This document shows, piece after piece, positions 11,257-21,830 of a stretch of 64,000 nt of DNA. The translations under genes were made by a program, and so were the position numbers. The notes under the pieces are model-generated. The model saw nothing but the letters and a program-made list of their open reading frames with translations, was not told where the DNA came from and did not search any database. The stretch is from Rhodamnia argentea (taxonomy: Eukaryota; Streptophyta; Magnoliopsida; Myrtales; Myrtaceae): assembly GCF_020921035.1 (NCBI RefSeq), contig NC_063158.1:6120001-6184000 (forward strand), given 5' to 3'. Numbering within the stretch: the stretch's first letter is position 1; every line of letters begins with the position of its first letter.

Positions 11257-11696
11257 AGAATCAGTGCAGCTTTCCAGCGGATTACTATTCAACATGTGCA
11301 TCTCATTATTTTAAGGAAGTGATCGTACAACAATAGCATTAACTAGTCGCATATCCCGAACTTTGGGTTCTATTGATGGAAGACATTAGCCGATGGATAA
11401 CTATATACCAAGGTGCGTCTTTCCCTGACATGAAGTAAATGCTGTTATAGACAAACAATCTTCTTATCATCTAGCTCATAATGACTTCATTTTCCTTCTG
11501 TTTTGCCTTGGCGAGGTTTTGCCATTGCGTTGTGTAAGCTGTGTATAATTTACTTTTGGTCTGCTGTCCATGCTAAGGAGACATAATGCAACATACATCA
11601 AATGTCTAACAGTAAAGAAGACAGGTATAATGTTTATAACAAAGTTTCTCGATAACTTCCAGCGCGAGAATATTCCAACAGGACAAGAGTTTCGGG
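11257..11696. other. Convergent 3' ends of PLAC8 and EGF genes
   Basis: This 440-bp interval must hold both 3' UTRs and polyadenylation sites. No other gene is seen. Confidence 0.5.
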
Positions 11697-12824
11697 CTAG
11701 AGATGTGAGTCGTCATTGTGCTTGTCTTCTGCAGAAATTTGATTGTCGTCATCCTCTTCCAATACGCGGCAGTAAGGCTGCATGTCCGATAACTGCTGAG
11801 ACTTCGGAGATGTTCTTTGTCTTCTCAGAACCCATTTCTGGGCATAAATAGCTAGTCCCAGTACAGCTCCTACAGAACATAGAACAAGAAAGAGCAACAG
11901 CAGCCCCTGCTTGTAGAAACACAGAACAAATCATATCATGACGTAATCGAGGCTAATGAAGAACATCGAACCAGAAAATAAAAAGCGAGCAAGACTCACG
12001 CTCGTGTCACTATCCCCGCCCCGCTGATCCGATCTGGTTGAAGATGTACTTTTATAAGAACCTGCAATTTAAGATATTTCATTTGACCGCAGATCATGCA
12101 AAATTATCGAAGAGGAAATAACGGCAAACCTACACAATGAGATCGGGCTAGACCTGTCGTGGAATTTGTTGGGAGAGAACAATCGGCACTTCCTCTCCAG
12201 CCAGAAGGACATTCGCAAGCCTCTCCCTCAACCAAGCATTCGGCCCCATGGAAGCAGAAGATCCCGCCACAACGTGCACCGGAATACTCGCAGCGCTCAC
12301 CGGTGTACCCTGGAGGGCACTTGCATCTATATTCCTCGCCCTGCACGATCTCCTCGCATTTCCCTCCGTGCTCGCACCAAAATGAGTTTGTTCCATCGCA
12401 CATCACCATCTCCTCATTGCAAAATTTTCCACTGTGATCCCGGCAGATAATGTCATGAATGCTACTTCAGCAATTCAGCTAAGTACTACTTATGTAGGAA
12501 ATTCTTGCATGCCTCAATCGAAAAATTGTCACGTTACAATAGAGTTATGCCTCTAATATCATATGTGCAATCTTATTGGCAGCGAACACGGGAACGGAAC
12601 AACATTGAAGTGCAAAACACAATGATAAATAATCACCCGAGAAAAGGCCGGTCGCCATCTAATATGGTCGAAGGATCAGGGAGCTTGCAGATGCAATCTC
12701 CATTGCTGTTGCAGGAACCCGTCCTGCACCGAGTGTCCTCGCACTGGAGAAAACTCGCATTGATCGATCCAAGAAACAGATAACATAGAACTAAGCGCCA
12801 CCATGTTCTTGGCCTTGTGGCCAT
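11697..12824 (-). CDS. Secreted/type I membrane protein with two EGF-like repeats
   Basis: Four exons on the minus strand: 12824-12637, 12431-12130, 12061-12000 and 11906-11697; all borders are GT-AG and the phases match (762 nt, 253 aa). The start chosen is MATRPRTWWRLVLCYLFLGS at 12824 because it opens a signal peptide; an upstream in-frame ATG at 13019 would bury it. After the signal peptide a Cys-rich segment (CEDTRCRTGSCNSNGDCIC) is followed by LDGDRPFLGG across intron 1. Two EGF-like modules come next: CDGTNSFWCEHGGKC with CKCPPGYTGERCE, and CGGIFCFHGAECL with CECPSGWRGSADC. A Ser/Thr-rich stalk precedes one membrane span (GLLLLFLLVLCSVGAVLGLA), a basic stop-transfer RRQR and an acidic cytosolic tail. 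No kinase domain is present. The function is unknown; an adhesion or cell-surface receptor-like role is inference from architecture only. Confidence 0.87.
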
Positions 12825-14419
12825 CTTCAGCAATCCTTCTGAATTATGCTGTGGAAAGAGGGGGAAGAGAGGCATAGAAATCAGTGAATCGTCTTCACAT
12901 TTACGAGTCGTTGCCTTGAGATCAAACAAGAGTGTCTTAAGGCTAAAGCAAAGCTGTGAACTAAACGATGGGGTGAGTGAGAGCGTTGACTCTATTAACT
13001 TATTAAGCACCGAAAACACATTAGATTTTGACTTTTCTCATCCATTTTCATGCAAGGATGCTCGTTCCGTTGGAGAGCCAAATGATGGATTATTGAATCA
13101 TGGGAGCCTTGAAGTTCATGAAGGTCAACTCATGGAATCCATGTAAAGTTTGATTTACCTAGATTGTCCTAAATTTCAGAGGAAAAAGGCAAATTCCCAT
13201 GACAAATCTCCATGTTCACATCTGCCTACCAAAGGGTAGTTTGCAAGACCAAGTCTGGACATGAAGGAACCAGCAATTCGAGGGATCACATCAATAAAAT
13301 TGTTGGGTATTTTAGTAATTTTGAAATATTTGAAGGTAACAACATTGATAGTAGTTAGAACCGACATGACAACCATCTCTGTGAATTTGCAACGGCAATA
13401 TAACGATTTCTTAATAGCTTTCTTTCGTTTGAATATAAAATTAAACTTCAAACAACAATCCTGCAAGATACAAGATTCCTTTCTTTGCTGGGTTATACAC
13501 ATATCTTCTTCATGTTTCTTCTATTATTCCGTGCGAAATACAAAAAAAGGTGGTATATTGTATCTTGGGAGGATAATTATCTTTAAGGACGGTACTTGCA
13601 CGCCTCAAATAATCAATCTAATTTTTCTCATCTTTTCCAATATTTTTTGAATAATTCTTTTTTTTTTAATGTTATCTATAATATTTTCAACGCAAACTAA
13701 AGTAGAAAAATCGCTGAAGAAAGTAGCAAACTTGGCTCAAAATTAGCAGCACTTTTACGGGACAAATACAAATTTTATTCTTTGATGTGATGTGACCTAT
13801 CTGAGTAGCTAGAGCACGCTACTGGAATTTGAAAGTGGAGTATTTACGAGATCACTTCTCACGATCAATTCGTGGTCGGAGAGAGGACAATGATTGGATA
13901 GAAATCCATATCCCAACTACGACCTCATTCATCTTTCTAGCTCAGCCAGAATGTTTTGGTCAGACTATAACAAATTCATATCTAATGCCGAGCCAAACCG
14001 CTGACTTCCGATCGGGCAATAACCGTGTCAGGCTCGGGTCATGGAAGCTGCCTCAAGACGTGCTTCAGGCCCGGTCAAGCGTTGTGCCAAACCCGACCCG
14101 GCCGGTTGACACCCCAAAACTTTGTGCCATCTTTGGTCTAGACAATGCTGATTAAAGCATTGCGAATGCCATGGATTCGACATCGGCTGATGCGGGACAC
14201 TCTATTTTTCTCCCTTTTTCTTGACGATACTTTTGGCTAGATGAAGGTTATGTGTGTCGTAGGACCAACGAAGAACAATAAGGGACATTTATTCGGTAAT
14301 TCGAGTGCACACATTCTTAAGTACATCAACATATTCACGAGAAAAAACCCCTCGTGAATACATGGGAAGGGATGTGGGATCTGAAACTTGTAATTCCATT
14401 AATCCCACCTCATCCTATA
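12825..14419. other. Spacer left of the copia element
   Basis: Upstream flank of the EGF gene and AT-rich DNA. Near 14080-14125 the reverse complement reads GGGGTGTCAACCGGCCGGGT, which resembles an hAT-type terminus, but I could not find its partner end. The frames at 13176-13650 overlap on both strands and carry no motif. Confidence 0.4.
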
Positions 14420-15064
14420 TGTCAAAATATAACGCGCGGAAACTAACCCGGATCTTGCAAATAAATCAATGCGAAAAGCACAGAAAAATTAACGATGAAC
14501 AATAAAGGACACCGGAGATTACGTGGTTCGGTCCGAATATCGGTACCTACATCCACGGGAGAGCCAAAGAAAACAATCCACTATAATCGGAGAATCGGAA
14601 TTACAATCGCTCAATACGCTCGTGTTTCCCGCACCTAGATTATACAAAAACCCAAAGTGTTAACAAATAAACAACTTAATTGGATATAGTAAAACTCACG
14701 CACAAATCTACTGTTGAGAACTCCTCCGCACGCAACCAGAGAAAAGAAATCACTGCGCGGTTTCTTGTGCTTCCTCACGTACGGCTTCTGCAGAGATGAG
14801 AAAAAGTAAAACTAGTCATTCTTTTATTTCCTTTCATCCACCACCGCTGGGCCCACAAACTTTTCTTTTGTACGCATAAAGAAAAAAAGTGAAGTATCTT
14901 TCTTTATGCTAGTCAAAGATATCCAAAACCATTTGACTTGGTCAAATCTTCTTGAAAAACACCAAATATAGATAAGCCCTTTCAACAGAAAATACAAGAT
15001 CTTGATGTGCAACCAATCATGGATATTTATCCAAATTACTGAAAAACTCGGGACATAATTAACA
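14420..15064 (-). repeat. LTR (3' LTR in element orientation) of copia element
   Basis: A 645-bp block starting TGTCAAAATATAACGCGC and ending TAATTAACA, with TG...CA ends. It matches the 645-bp block at 19209-19853 with about 17 differences by eye (roughly 2.6 percent). Next to it on the interior side, read on the minus strand, is a purine-rich tract AAGGTGGAGAAT, the usual copia polypurine tract position. The 5-bp flanks are CTATA on the left and CTATC at the far end, a near-perfect target duplication. Confidence 0.9.
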
Positions 15065-18000
15065 ATTCTCCACCTTGGCTCGATGTTTGAAGCCAAAGTC
15101 ATAGTGCTCATCATCCATGCTGCTCTCCTAACGCCCCAATGGGCGATCATTCTTTACAGACGCTAATAGTGCTCAAGCAAAGCTTGAGCTTCACTAAAGG
15201 AACAGGCTTAGTCATCATGTCCGCAGGGCTCTCTGCTGTAGCTATCTTTTTCACAACAATCTTACCCTTCGCTAAGCCATCTCGGATAAAGTGGTACACG
15301 ATATTGATATGCTATGTCCGCTCGTGATAAATCGGATTATATGCCGGATATATCGCACCTTGGTTATCACAGTGTATGTCAACATTTTTCTGTTCTAACC
15401 CAAAGTCCATGAGCAAACCTTGCAACCATATCGCCTCTTTCGCTATAAAGGTCGGCACCATGTACTCTGCCTCAGCCGACGACAAAGCTACGTGGTCCTG
15501 TAAGGACGCCTTCCAACTAATTGCACCACCTGTAAGCGTAAATACGTACCCGGCTAAAGACCCGCACTCATCCAAGTCACCTACATGATCAGAATCCACA
15601 AAACCGGTGATCTCATTGCCATTCTTGTTTCTCCGGTATATTATACCAACGTCTGATATCCCCTTCAAATATCTGAGGATCCATTTCACGACTTCCCAGT
15701 GAGTTTTACCCGGACGCTTCATATAACGACCGACTACGATGACAGCTTGTGAAATATCGGGCCTAGTGCATACCATAGCACACATAATACTACCCACGGC
15801 ACTAGAATAAGGAACCCGGGACATATGTTCCTCTTCCTCCTTAATCTGCGGTGATAACTTAACCGAAAGTTTAAAATGCTTCGCTAATGGAGTACTCACA
15901 GACTTCGCCGATCGCATATTAAAACGTGCTACAATCTTCTCAATTTATTTCTTTTGAGACAGACGTAAAAATCTTGCGGTCCTGTCACGCAAAATCTCCA
16001 TACCCAATATTTTTTTTAAAGCACCTAAATCTTTCATCTCAAACTCAGCACTCAACCGCCTTTTCAGCACATCAATATTAGACATATTTTTCGTTGTTAT
16101 CAACATATCATCAACATATAATAGCAGATATATCAAAGACCCGTCCTCCAATCTCCTAAAATAAACACGGCTATCTATCTGACTCTTTGAATAGTTTTGA
16201 CTAGCCATGAAAGCATCAAAACACTTATACCACTGCCTAGGAGATTGTTTCAGCTCATATAATGATTTCTTTAATAAGCAAACATGATCTTCCTTACCCG
16301 GAATAGCAAATCCTTCTGGTCGCCTCATGTAAATCTGCTCCTCCAACTCACCATGAAGAAACGCCGTTTTTATATCAAGTTGCTCCAACTCGAGATCATG
16401 TGCAGCAACTAAGGCAAGTAAAACACGAATAGAAGTATGCCTTAGTACGGGAGAAAACACCTCATTGTAGTCAATGCCCTCCTCTTGGGTATACCCCTTC
16501 GCAACAAGCCTCGCATTGTACCTTGCTGCCTTGACACCGAGAATGCCCTCTTTCCGTTTATAGACCCATTTACTTCCGACAATCTTCTGGCTCTTGGGTA
16601 TTTTAACTAACTCCCATGTCTGATTTCGATGGAGTGATTCCATCTCTTCACTCATAGCTCCTAGCCAATGTGACGACTCGGAACTAGCCATCGCCTCAGA
16701 GTAAGATGAAGGTTCATCTGTCTCCACCTCGTCACCTACGGTCAAAGCATACGCAATATCTGTATAACCATAACGTATCGGTGGTTTAATTTGCATTCTC
16801 TGTCTGTCTGCGGCTATACTATGCTGCGGCCGTATTGGTTGTTCATTATCACCGTCTTCGGGAACTGCGGCCTCATCTGCAATCTCAATATCCGTTACCT
16901 CCGAGGTCTCCGGAGTATCCACCTGAAGCTCCACCTCACTACTAACACCATGATCTATATGCTCTGCTGGTTGTGTCTCAGAACTCCTCTGTTAAAGCAT
17001 TGCAGTCTCATCGAAGATCACATCTCTGCTGATTAGAAAAGCGGATGATCGGGGATCGGTGCACCACAGCCGGTAGCCTTTCACCCCATGTGCATAACCC
17101 AGAAATATGCACTTTTTCGACCTCGGCTCAAGCTTACCATCACTCGCATGAGCATACGCCGAACATCCGAATATTCGTAATCCGGAGTAATCAACGGGTT
17201 TCCCCGACCATACTTCCTCCGGAGTATTCCACTCGATAGCGGATGATGGAGATCGATTAATCGGGTAACATGCCATGTTCACTGCTTCGGCCCAAAATTC
17301 CTTGCCTATTCCAGCATGCGAAAGCATGCTCCGAGCCCGCTCAAGTAAAGTTCTGTTCTTTCGTTCCGTCACTCCATTTTGCTGTGGTGTCCCGGGCACC
17401 GTGTGATGTTTCACAATCCCTTCTCTCTCGCTGAACTCGGTAAAATCTTTACCATAGAACTCCATGCCGTTATCGGTTCTCGGGCACTTGATCCGTTTAT
17501 CCGATCGCTTCTCAATCAATGCCTTAAATTTCTTGAACCGATCAAACACAGTAGATTTGTGCTTCGGAAAGTATACCCATACCTTCCTAGAATAGTCGTC
17601 TATAAATGTCAGCATATAACGAGCACCTCCTTTAGAAAGAACAGGAGACGGGCCCCGCACATCCGAATGAATATATTCTACTGGTTGCTTGGTCGAATGA
17701 ATACCTGTAGCAAACTTAATCTTGCGCCGCTTCCCAAAGATGCAGTGCTCACATAAGTCTAACTTACTTGTCTTCTGACCCTTTAACAACCCTCTATCAC
17801 TCAGCATCGTCATACCCGCCTCACTCATGTGCCCTAGACGCATATGCCATAAACGAGTTAAATCGGAATCTGACTCACCCGATGAAACTGCAGTAGCTCC
17901 TGTCACGGTCTCTCCCAGTAGATGATAAAGAGAACTCAATTTCTTCCCTTTCATTACCGTTATAGCACCTCGAGAGATCTTCGGCACTCCACCTTCGGCG

Positions 18001-19208
18001 GTGTACTTACACCTGATATCATCAAGTGTCCCCGGAGAAATAAGGTTCTTCTTGAGCTCCGGTACATGCCTCACGCCTGTCAATGTGCACACCACGCCAT
18101 CGTGCATCCGAATCCGAACTGTCCCTATCCCCACAACCTTGCGGGCTACTTTATTCCCCAACAGAACTCTACCACCATCCGCAGCCTGGTAAGTAGTAAA
18201 CCAGTTCCTATGAGGCGTCATATGATAAGAACACCCCGAATCTGGCACCCATTCATCTCCCGACGAACCCGCAGTCACACACAAAAAAGTCTCTGCATCA
18301 CTAGTGCTCTCTTCAAGAATGTTCGCCACACTGGTTGTGGCTTTCTGTTTATTACCTCTATTTCTCAACTTAGGACAACCTCTCCCGATGTGCCTCTCCT
18401 CGTGACACTCAAAGCACTTCACGCGTCCCTTGGACTTTCTATGGCGTGACTTAGATATGCTTTTACTTCTGCCGCCACTGGACCCTCGTTGTTGCTCTCT
18501 ACCCCGAATCACTAGTTCTCGCGCTACATCCTGCGCTAGGCTGTCATCTCGCAACTTTCTCTGCCACTCTTTAGAAAGTAATGCGGATTTTACCTCTTTC
18601 GAGGTAATCGTAATACGCCATTGTAATAGTGAATCGGTAAAGTGCTCCCATGACTCTGATAGGGAAGCCAACAACATCATGCCCTGCTCTTCATCATCAA
18701 GTGTCTTACCGACATTCTTCAAATCCATCATGAGTTTATCAAATTCATCTAGATGGGTTCTGATAGACGTACCTTCGGTATAACCGAACCGGAACATCCT
18801 CTTCAACATATATAAGCGATTGTTCAAACCCTTCGTTACATAGAGCGCTTGAAGTTTTGCCCACAATGCTGCGGTATCCTTCTCCTCGCCTACCTCTATT
18901 AACACTTCATCCAATAAATTCAACAGGATTAAACTTCTAGCTTTCCTCATTACCACGTCCTTTTCAGCATCTGTCATCGTTTCGGGCAATTCGGCCTTGC
19001 CCTCTAATGCTTCTGCTAAACCTTGAGTTGTCAATAACGCCTCCATTTTGAGGCTCCATAACGCAAAATTGTTCCTCTCGTTAAACTTCTCAATTTCAGC
19101 TTTCACTCCGGACATAATTGTAATCACAGGATATCTAGATAATAATCGGACAAGCAAAAGCCCCAAATCACAATCTAGAATATCCGAACCCGGTGCTACG
19201 ATACTAAT
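15065..19208 (-). mobile_element. Ty1/copia retrotransposon interior (gag-pol), fossil
   Basis: The interior is read on the minus strand in copia order. Roughly 18.3-19.2 kb encodes a gag-like part ending in a CCHC zinc knuckle. About 17.0-18.3 kb covers the aspartic protease (DSGCSYHM) and integrase with its pre-integrase zinc region. About 15.9-16.9 kb is reverse transcriptase (YVDDM), and about 15.3-15.9 kb is RNase H. The order integrase before reverse transcriptase defines Ty1/copia (Pseudoviridae-type). The coding region is broken in about two places, so I treat it as a young but inactive fossil. A primer-binding-site-like stretch lies beside the right LTR. LTR divergence near 2.6 percent suggests an insertion about one million years ago under commonly used plant rates. 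Confidence 0.92.
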
Positions 19209-19853
19209 TGTCGAAATATAACGCGCGGAAACTAACCCGGATCTTGCAAATAAATCAATGCGAAAAGCACAGAAAAATTAACGATGAACGATAAAGGACA
19301 CCAGAGATTACGTGGTTCGGTCCGAATATCGGTACCTACATCCACGGGAGAGCCAGCAAAAACAATCCACTATAATCGAAGAATCGGAATTACAATCGCT
19401 CAATACGCTCTTGTTTCCCGCACCTAGATTATACAAAAACCCAAAGTGTTAACAAATAAACAACTTAATTAGATATAGTAAAACTCACGCACAAATCTAC
19501 TGTTAAGAACTCCTCTGCACGCAACCAGAGAAAAGAAATCATTGCGCGGTTTCTTGTGCTTCCTCACGTACGGCTTCTGCAGAGATGAGAAAAAGCAAAA
19601 CTAGTCCTTCTTTTATTTCCTTTCATCCACCACCGCTGGGCCCACAAACTTTTCTTTTGTACGCATAAAGAAAGAAAGTGAAGTATCTTTCTTTATGCTA
19701 GTCAAAGATATCCAAAACCATTTGACTTGGTCAAATCTTCTTGATAAACACCAAATATAGATAAGCCCTTTCAACAGAAAATACAAGATCTTGATGTGCA
19801 ACCAATCATGGATATTTATCCAAATTACTGAAAAACTCGAGACATAATTAACA
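19209..19853 (-). repeat. LTR (5' LTR in element orientation) of copia element
   Basis: This 645-bp partner of the LTR at 14420-15064 has the same length and the same TG...CA ends. Short frames inside both LTRs are shadows and not genes. Confidence 0.9.
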
Positions 19854-20335
19854 CTATCTTTTCAGATTCTCAAATCATTCATGAGAGTGAGATCCATTCT
19901 TTTGACGAACACTTGGGTCGGGCAAGTATAAGCCGGATTAATCGTAGCTGCTGCTAATCCGAATCTCGTGTAAGTTCGACGAAATCGAATGACGAACAAA
20001 TCTGATAGATGGACCCGGACTCAACGAGAATTTGTCGAACCTTTCACAAGTCGGGAATGATAGCTCCGGCACTCGAATTCATCATCCTAGGACATTATTG
20101 TCAATGTGTGTCGGCGTTTCTTTCTTCATGTTTATAGATAATTATTTAAGTTAATAACACGAAGAACCCCAAATTAGTAGATATGTAATAAATTTATCTC
20201 AAATTAATTTTTGGATTACGAAAAATTTCAAATTAGTAGACGCGTGACACATTTACTTTCTATTACTGTTAGCTCATATCAAGTTTTTTCGTGAAATTGC
20301 TGAGCCGAATGATATAAGATAATAAGTCAAATGAT

Positions 20336-20462
20336 ATGACAAATCCATACTCTCTCTCTGCCGAATGATATAAGATAATAAGTCAAATGATATGACAAAT
20401 CCATACTCTCTCTCTCTGTGGCTGCGCTTTTCTTCGAACCAAGTCAAATGATATGACAAATC

Positions 20463-20506
<44 letters not shown>
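20336..20506. repeat. Short direct repeats ending in (CT)n
   Basis: The block GTCAAATGATATGACAAATC followed by CATACTCTCTCTC occurs near 20330, 20384 and 20440. The third copy ends in an uninterrupted CT tract of about 42 bases (20465-20506). Replication slippage at the CT tract would explain the stepwise growth. Confidence 0.7.
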
Positions 20507-20509
<3 letters not shown>

Positions 20510-20933
20510 GCTGCGCTTTTCTTCGAACCGCTTTTAATTGAAGCCATTAAGCATCCTAATTTGGTGATTTCGTTGACTACACCATAAAAACCCAAAAAAA
20601 AAAAAACATCAACGGTGAGAAGATCACCAGAAATAAAAGTGTGCTTGAACGGATTTCGATGCGTAATCACGAAGAAGAAGTCAATGATGAAGGAGAAGAT
20701 GTCCCAAGGTTTTTCGTGCTCTCACGCTGCACTTATCTTTGAACCACTTTCAATTGAAGCCATTGAGCATCCTAATTTGGTGATTTCGTTGAGTACGCCA
20801 AAAAAAGCTCGGAAAAAAAAAAATCAACGGTGAGAAGATCACCAGAGATAAAAGTGTGCTTGAACGAATTTCGATGCATAATCATGAAGAAGAAGTCAAC
20901 AATGAAGGAGAAGACGTCCCAAAGTTTTTCGTG

Positions 20934-20968
<35 letters not shown>
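20507..20968. repeat. Two-unit direct duplication of about 215 bp, ending in (GA)n
   Basis: The block from GAAGCCATTAAGCATCCTAA (about 20540) through GAAGATGTCCCAAGGTTTTT (about 20715) recurs from GAAGCCATTGAGCATCCTAA (about 20756) through GAAGACGTCCCAAAGTTTTT (about 20928). The copies differ at roughly ten positions. The second ends in a (GA)n tract at 20936-20968. In both copies one plus-strand frame stays open over ERISMRNHEEEVNDEGEDVP or its variant, which could be a captured exon piece, but I do not recognise the family. Confidence 0.7.
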
Positions 20969-20970
<2 letters not shown>

Positions 20971-21239
20971 TGAATCTACTTGTTCTCAAATTAGGTCTAA
21001 TTGAAAAAATAAAGAGGGTAATGTTAGGATTCGATGCACAATAAAGCGTAAAAGCGAGAAAAAGAAATGGATATAAGGTTTATCCGAGTTCACCCTTAAA
21101 CTAGGGTTATGTCCGGATCCAGCAGAGGATTCCACTATAATTAGCATTTCGCACCTCTCTGTTACATTCTTCTATTACAAGAGAAAGAGATAATATTTAA
21201 CACTATCTATTTGTGTGCCCAAACCCAAATTACTAATGA

Positions 21240-21610
21240 AAAAGTAGTGCTAACGTGGTACCATTGGTGCCGATGTGGCAAATTTTTAATAATATTTTAA
21301 AATTTTATTTTTTTAATTATTTTTTTGTCTTTTTTTCTTTCATTTTTTTATTTAGGTCGACAACTGCGAGCCCTCATCGGCCCTCATCCGGTGGTCGGTA
21401 GCCTCCCGCCCGCCCAACCCAAAAAAAAAAATTATTAAAATTTTTTAAAAAATATTAAAATATTAGTAAAAAAATCTCACGTCAACACCGGCAGGCCAAA
21501 TGGACTAAATTATCACAATTGCAAAAGATTTAGGATTGAATTTAAAAAAAAAAATAGTTTGTGATTGAATTGGCACAATTATAATAAATTTAAGACTCTT
21601 TTGATAATTT
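21240..21610. mobile_element. Nested AT-rich inverted-repeat element
   Basis: The left side carries GCCGATGTGGCAAATTTTTA followed by long A/T runs. The right side, reverse-complemented, gives GCCGGTGTTGACGTGAG followed by similar A/T runs. The GC-rich centre (about 21355-21420) contains CGAGCCCTCATCGGCCCTCA. There is no coding capacity. The boundaries are approximate and the superfamily unknown. Confidence 0.4.
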
Positions 21611-21830
21611 TCCCAAACAAAGAGGCGGCTATGAATTTTCACGTGTACTTGCCACGTTAATAAAGTTATTGCCATATGACACCTAGGTTAGTAATTTCAC
21701 GGTAAAATTTGACGAAAGCCAACGGAAGGTAAATGTGTTACGCGTGTACCGATTTGAAATTTTTGATGATCCAAAAATTAGTTTAAGATAGGTATATCAT
21801 TTTATTGTCATGGTGTGAACCCTAATTGTT

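Larger units (their letters stand above)
20150..21830. mobile_element. Large foldback element with nested repeats
   Basis: The left arm, from about 20150 (GTTAATAACACGAAGAACC) to about 20275, and the right arm, about 21650-21830 read in reverse complement, share long blocks: CTAATTTTTGGAT, ATTTCAAAT, ACGCGT and ACACATTTAC. The arms match those of the small MITE at 2185-2590, and the centre of that MITE (TGCCACG) reappears at the inner edge of the right arm. About 1.35 kb of other DNA has entered the centre: (CT)n and (GA)n tracts, a direct duplication of about 215 bp and a second inverted-repeat element at about 21240-21610. The most likely history is a MITE that received later insertions; a single large non-autonomous transposon is the alternative. 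Confidence 0.5.

Noticed and set aside
13176-13650. Overlapping 108- and 129-codon frames on opposite strands
   Set aside because: AT-rich spacer with mutual antisense openness and no recognisable protein.
19613-19801. Small minus-strand frame, also seen at 14824-15150
   Set aside because: It lies within both LTRs of the copia element and is a shadow of repeat sequence.
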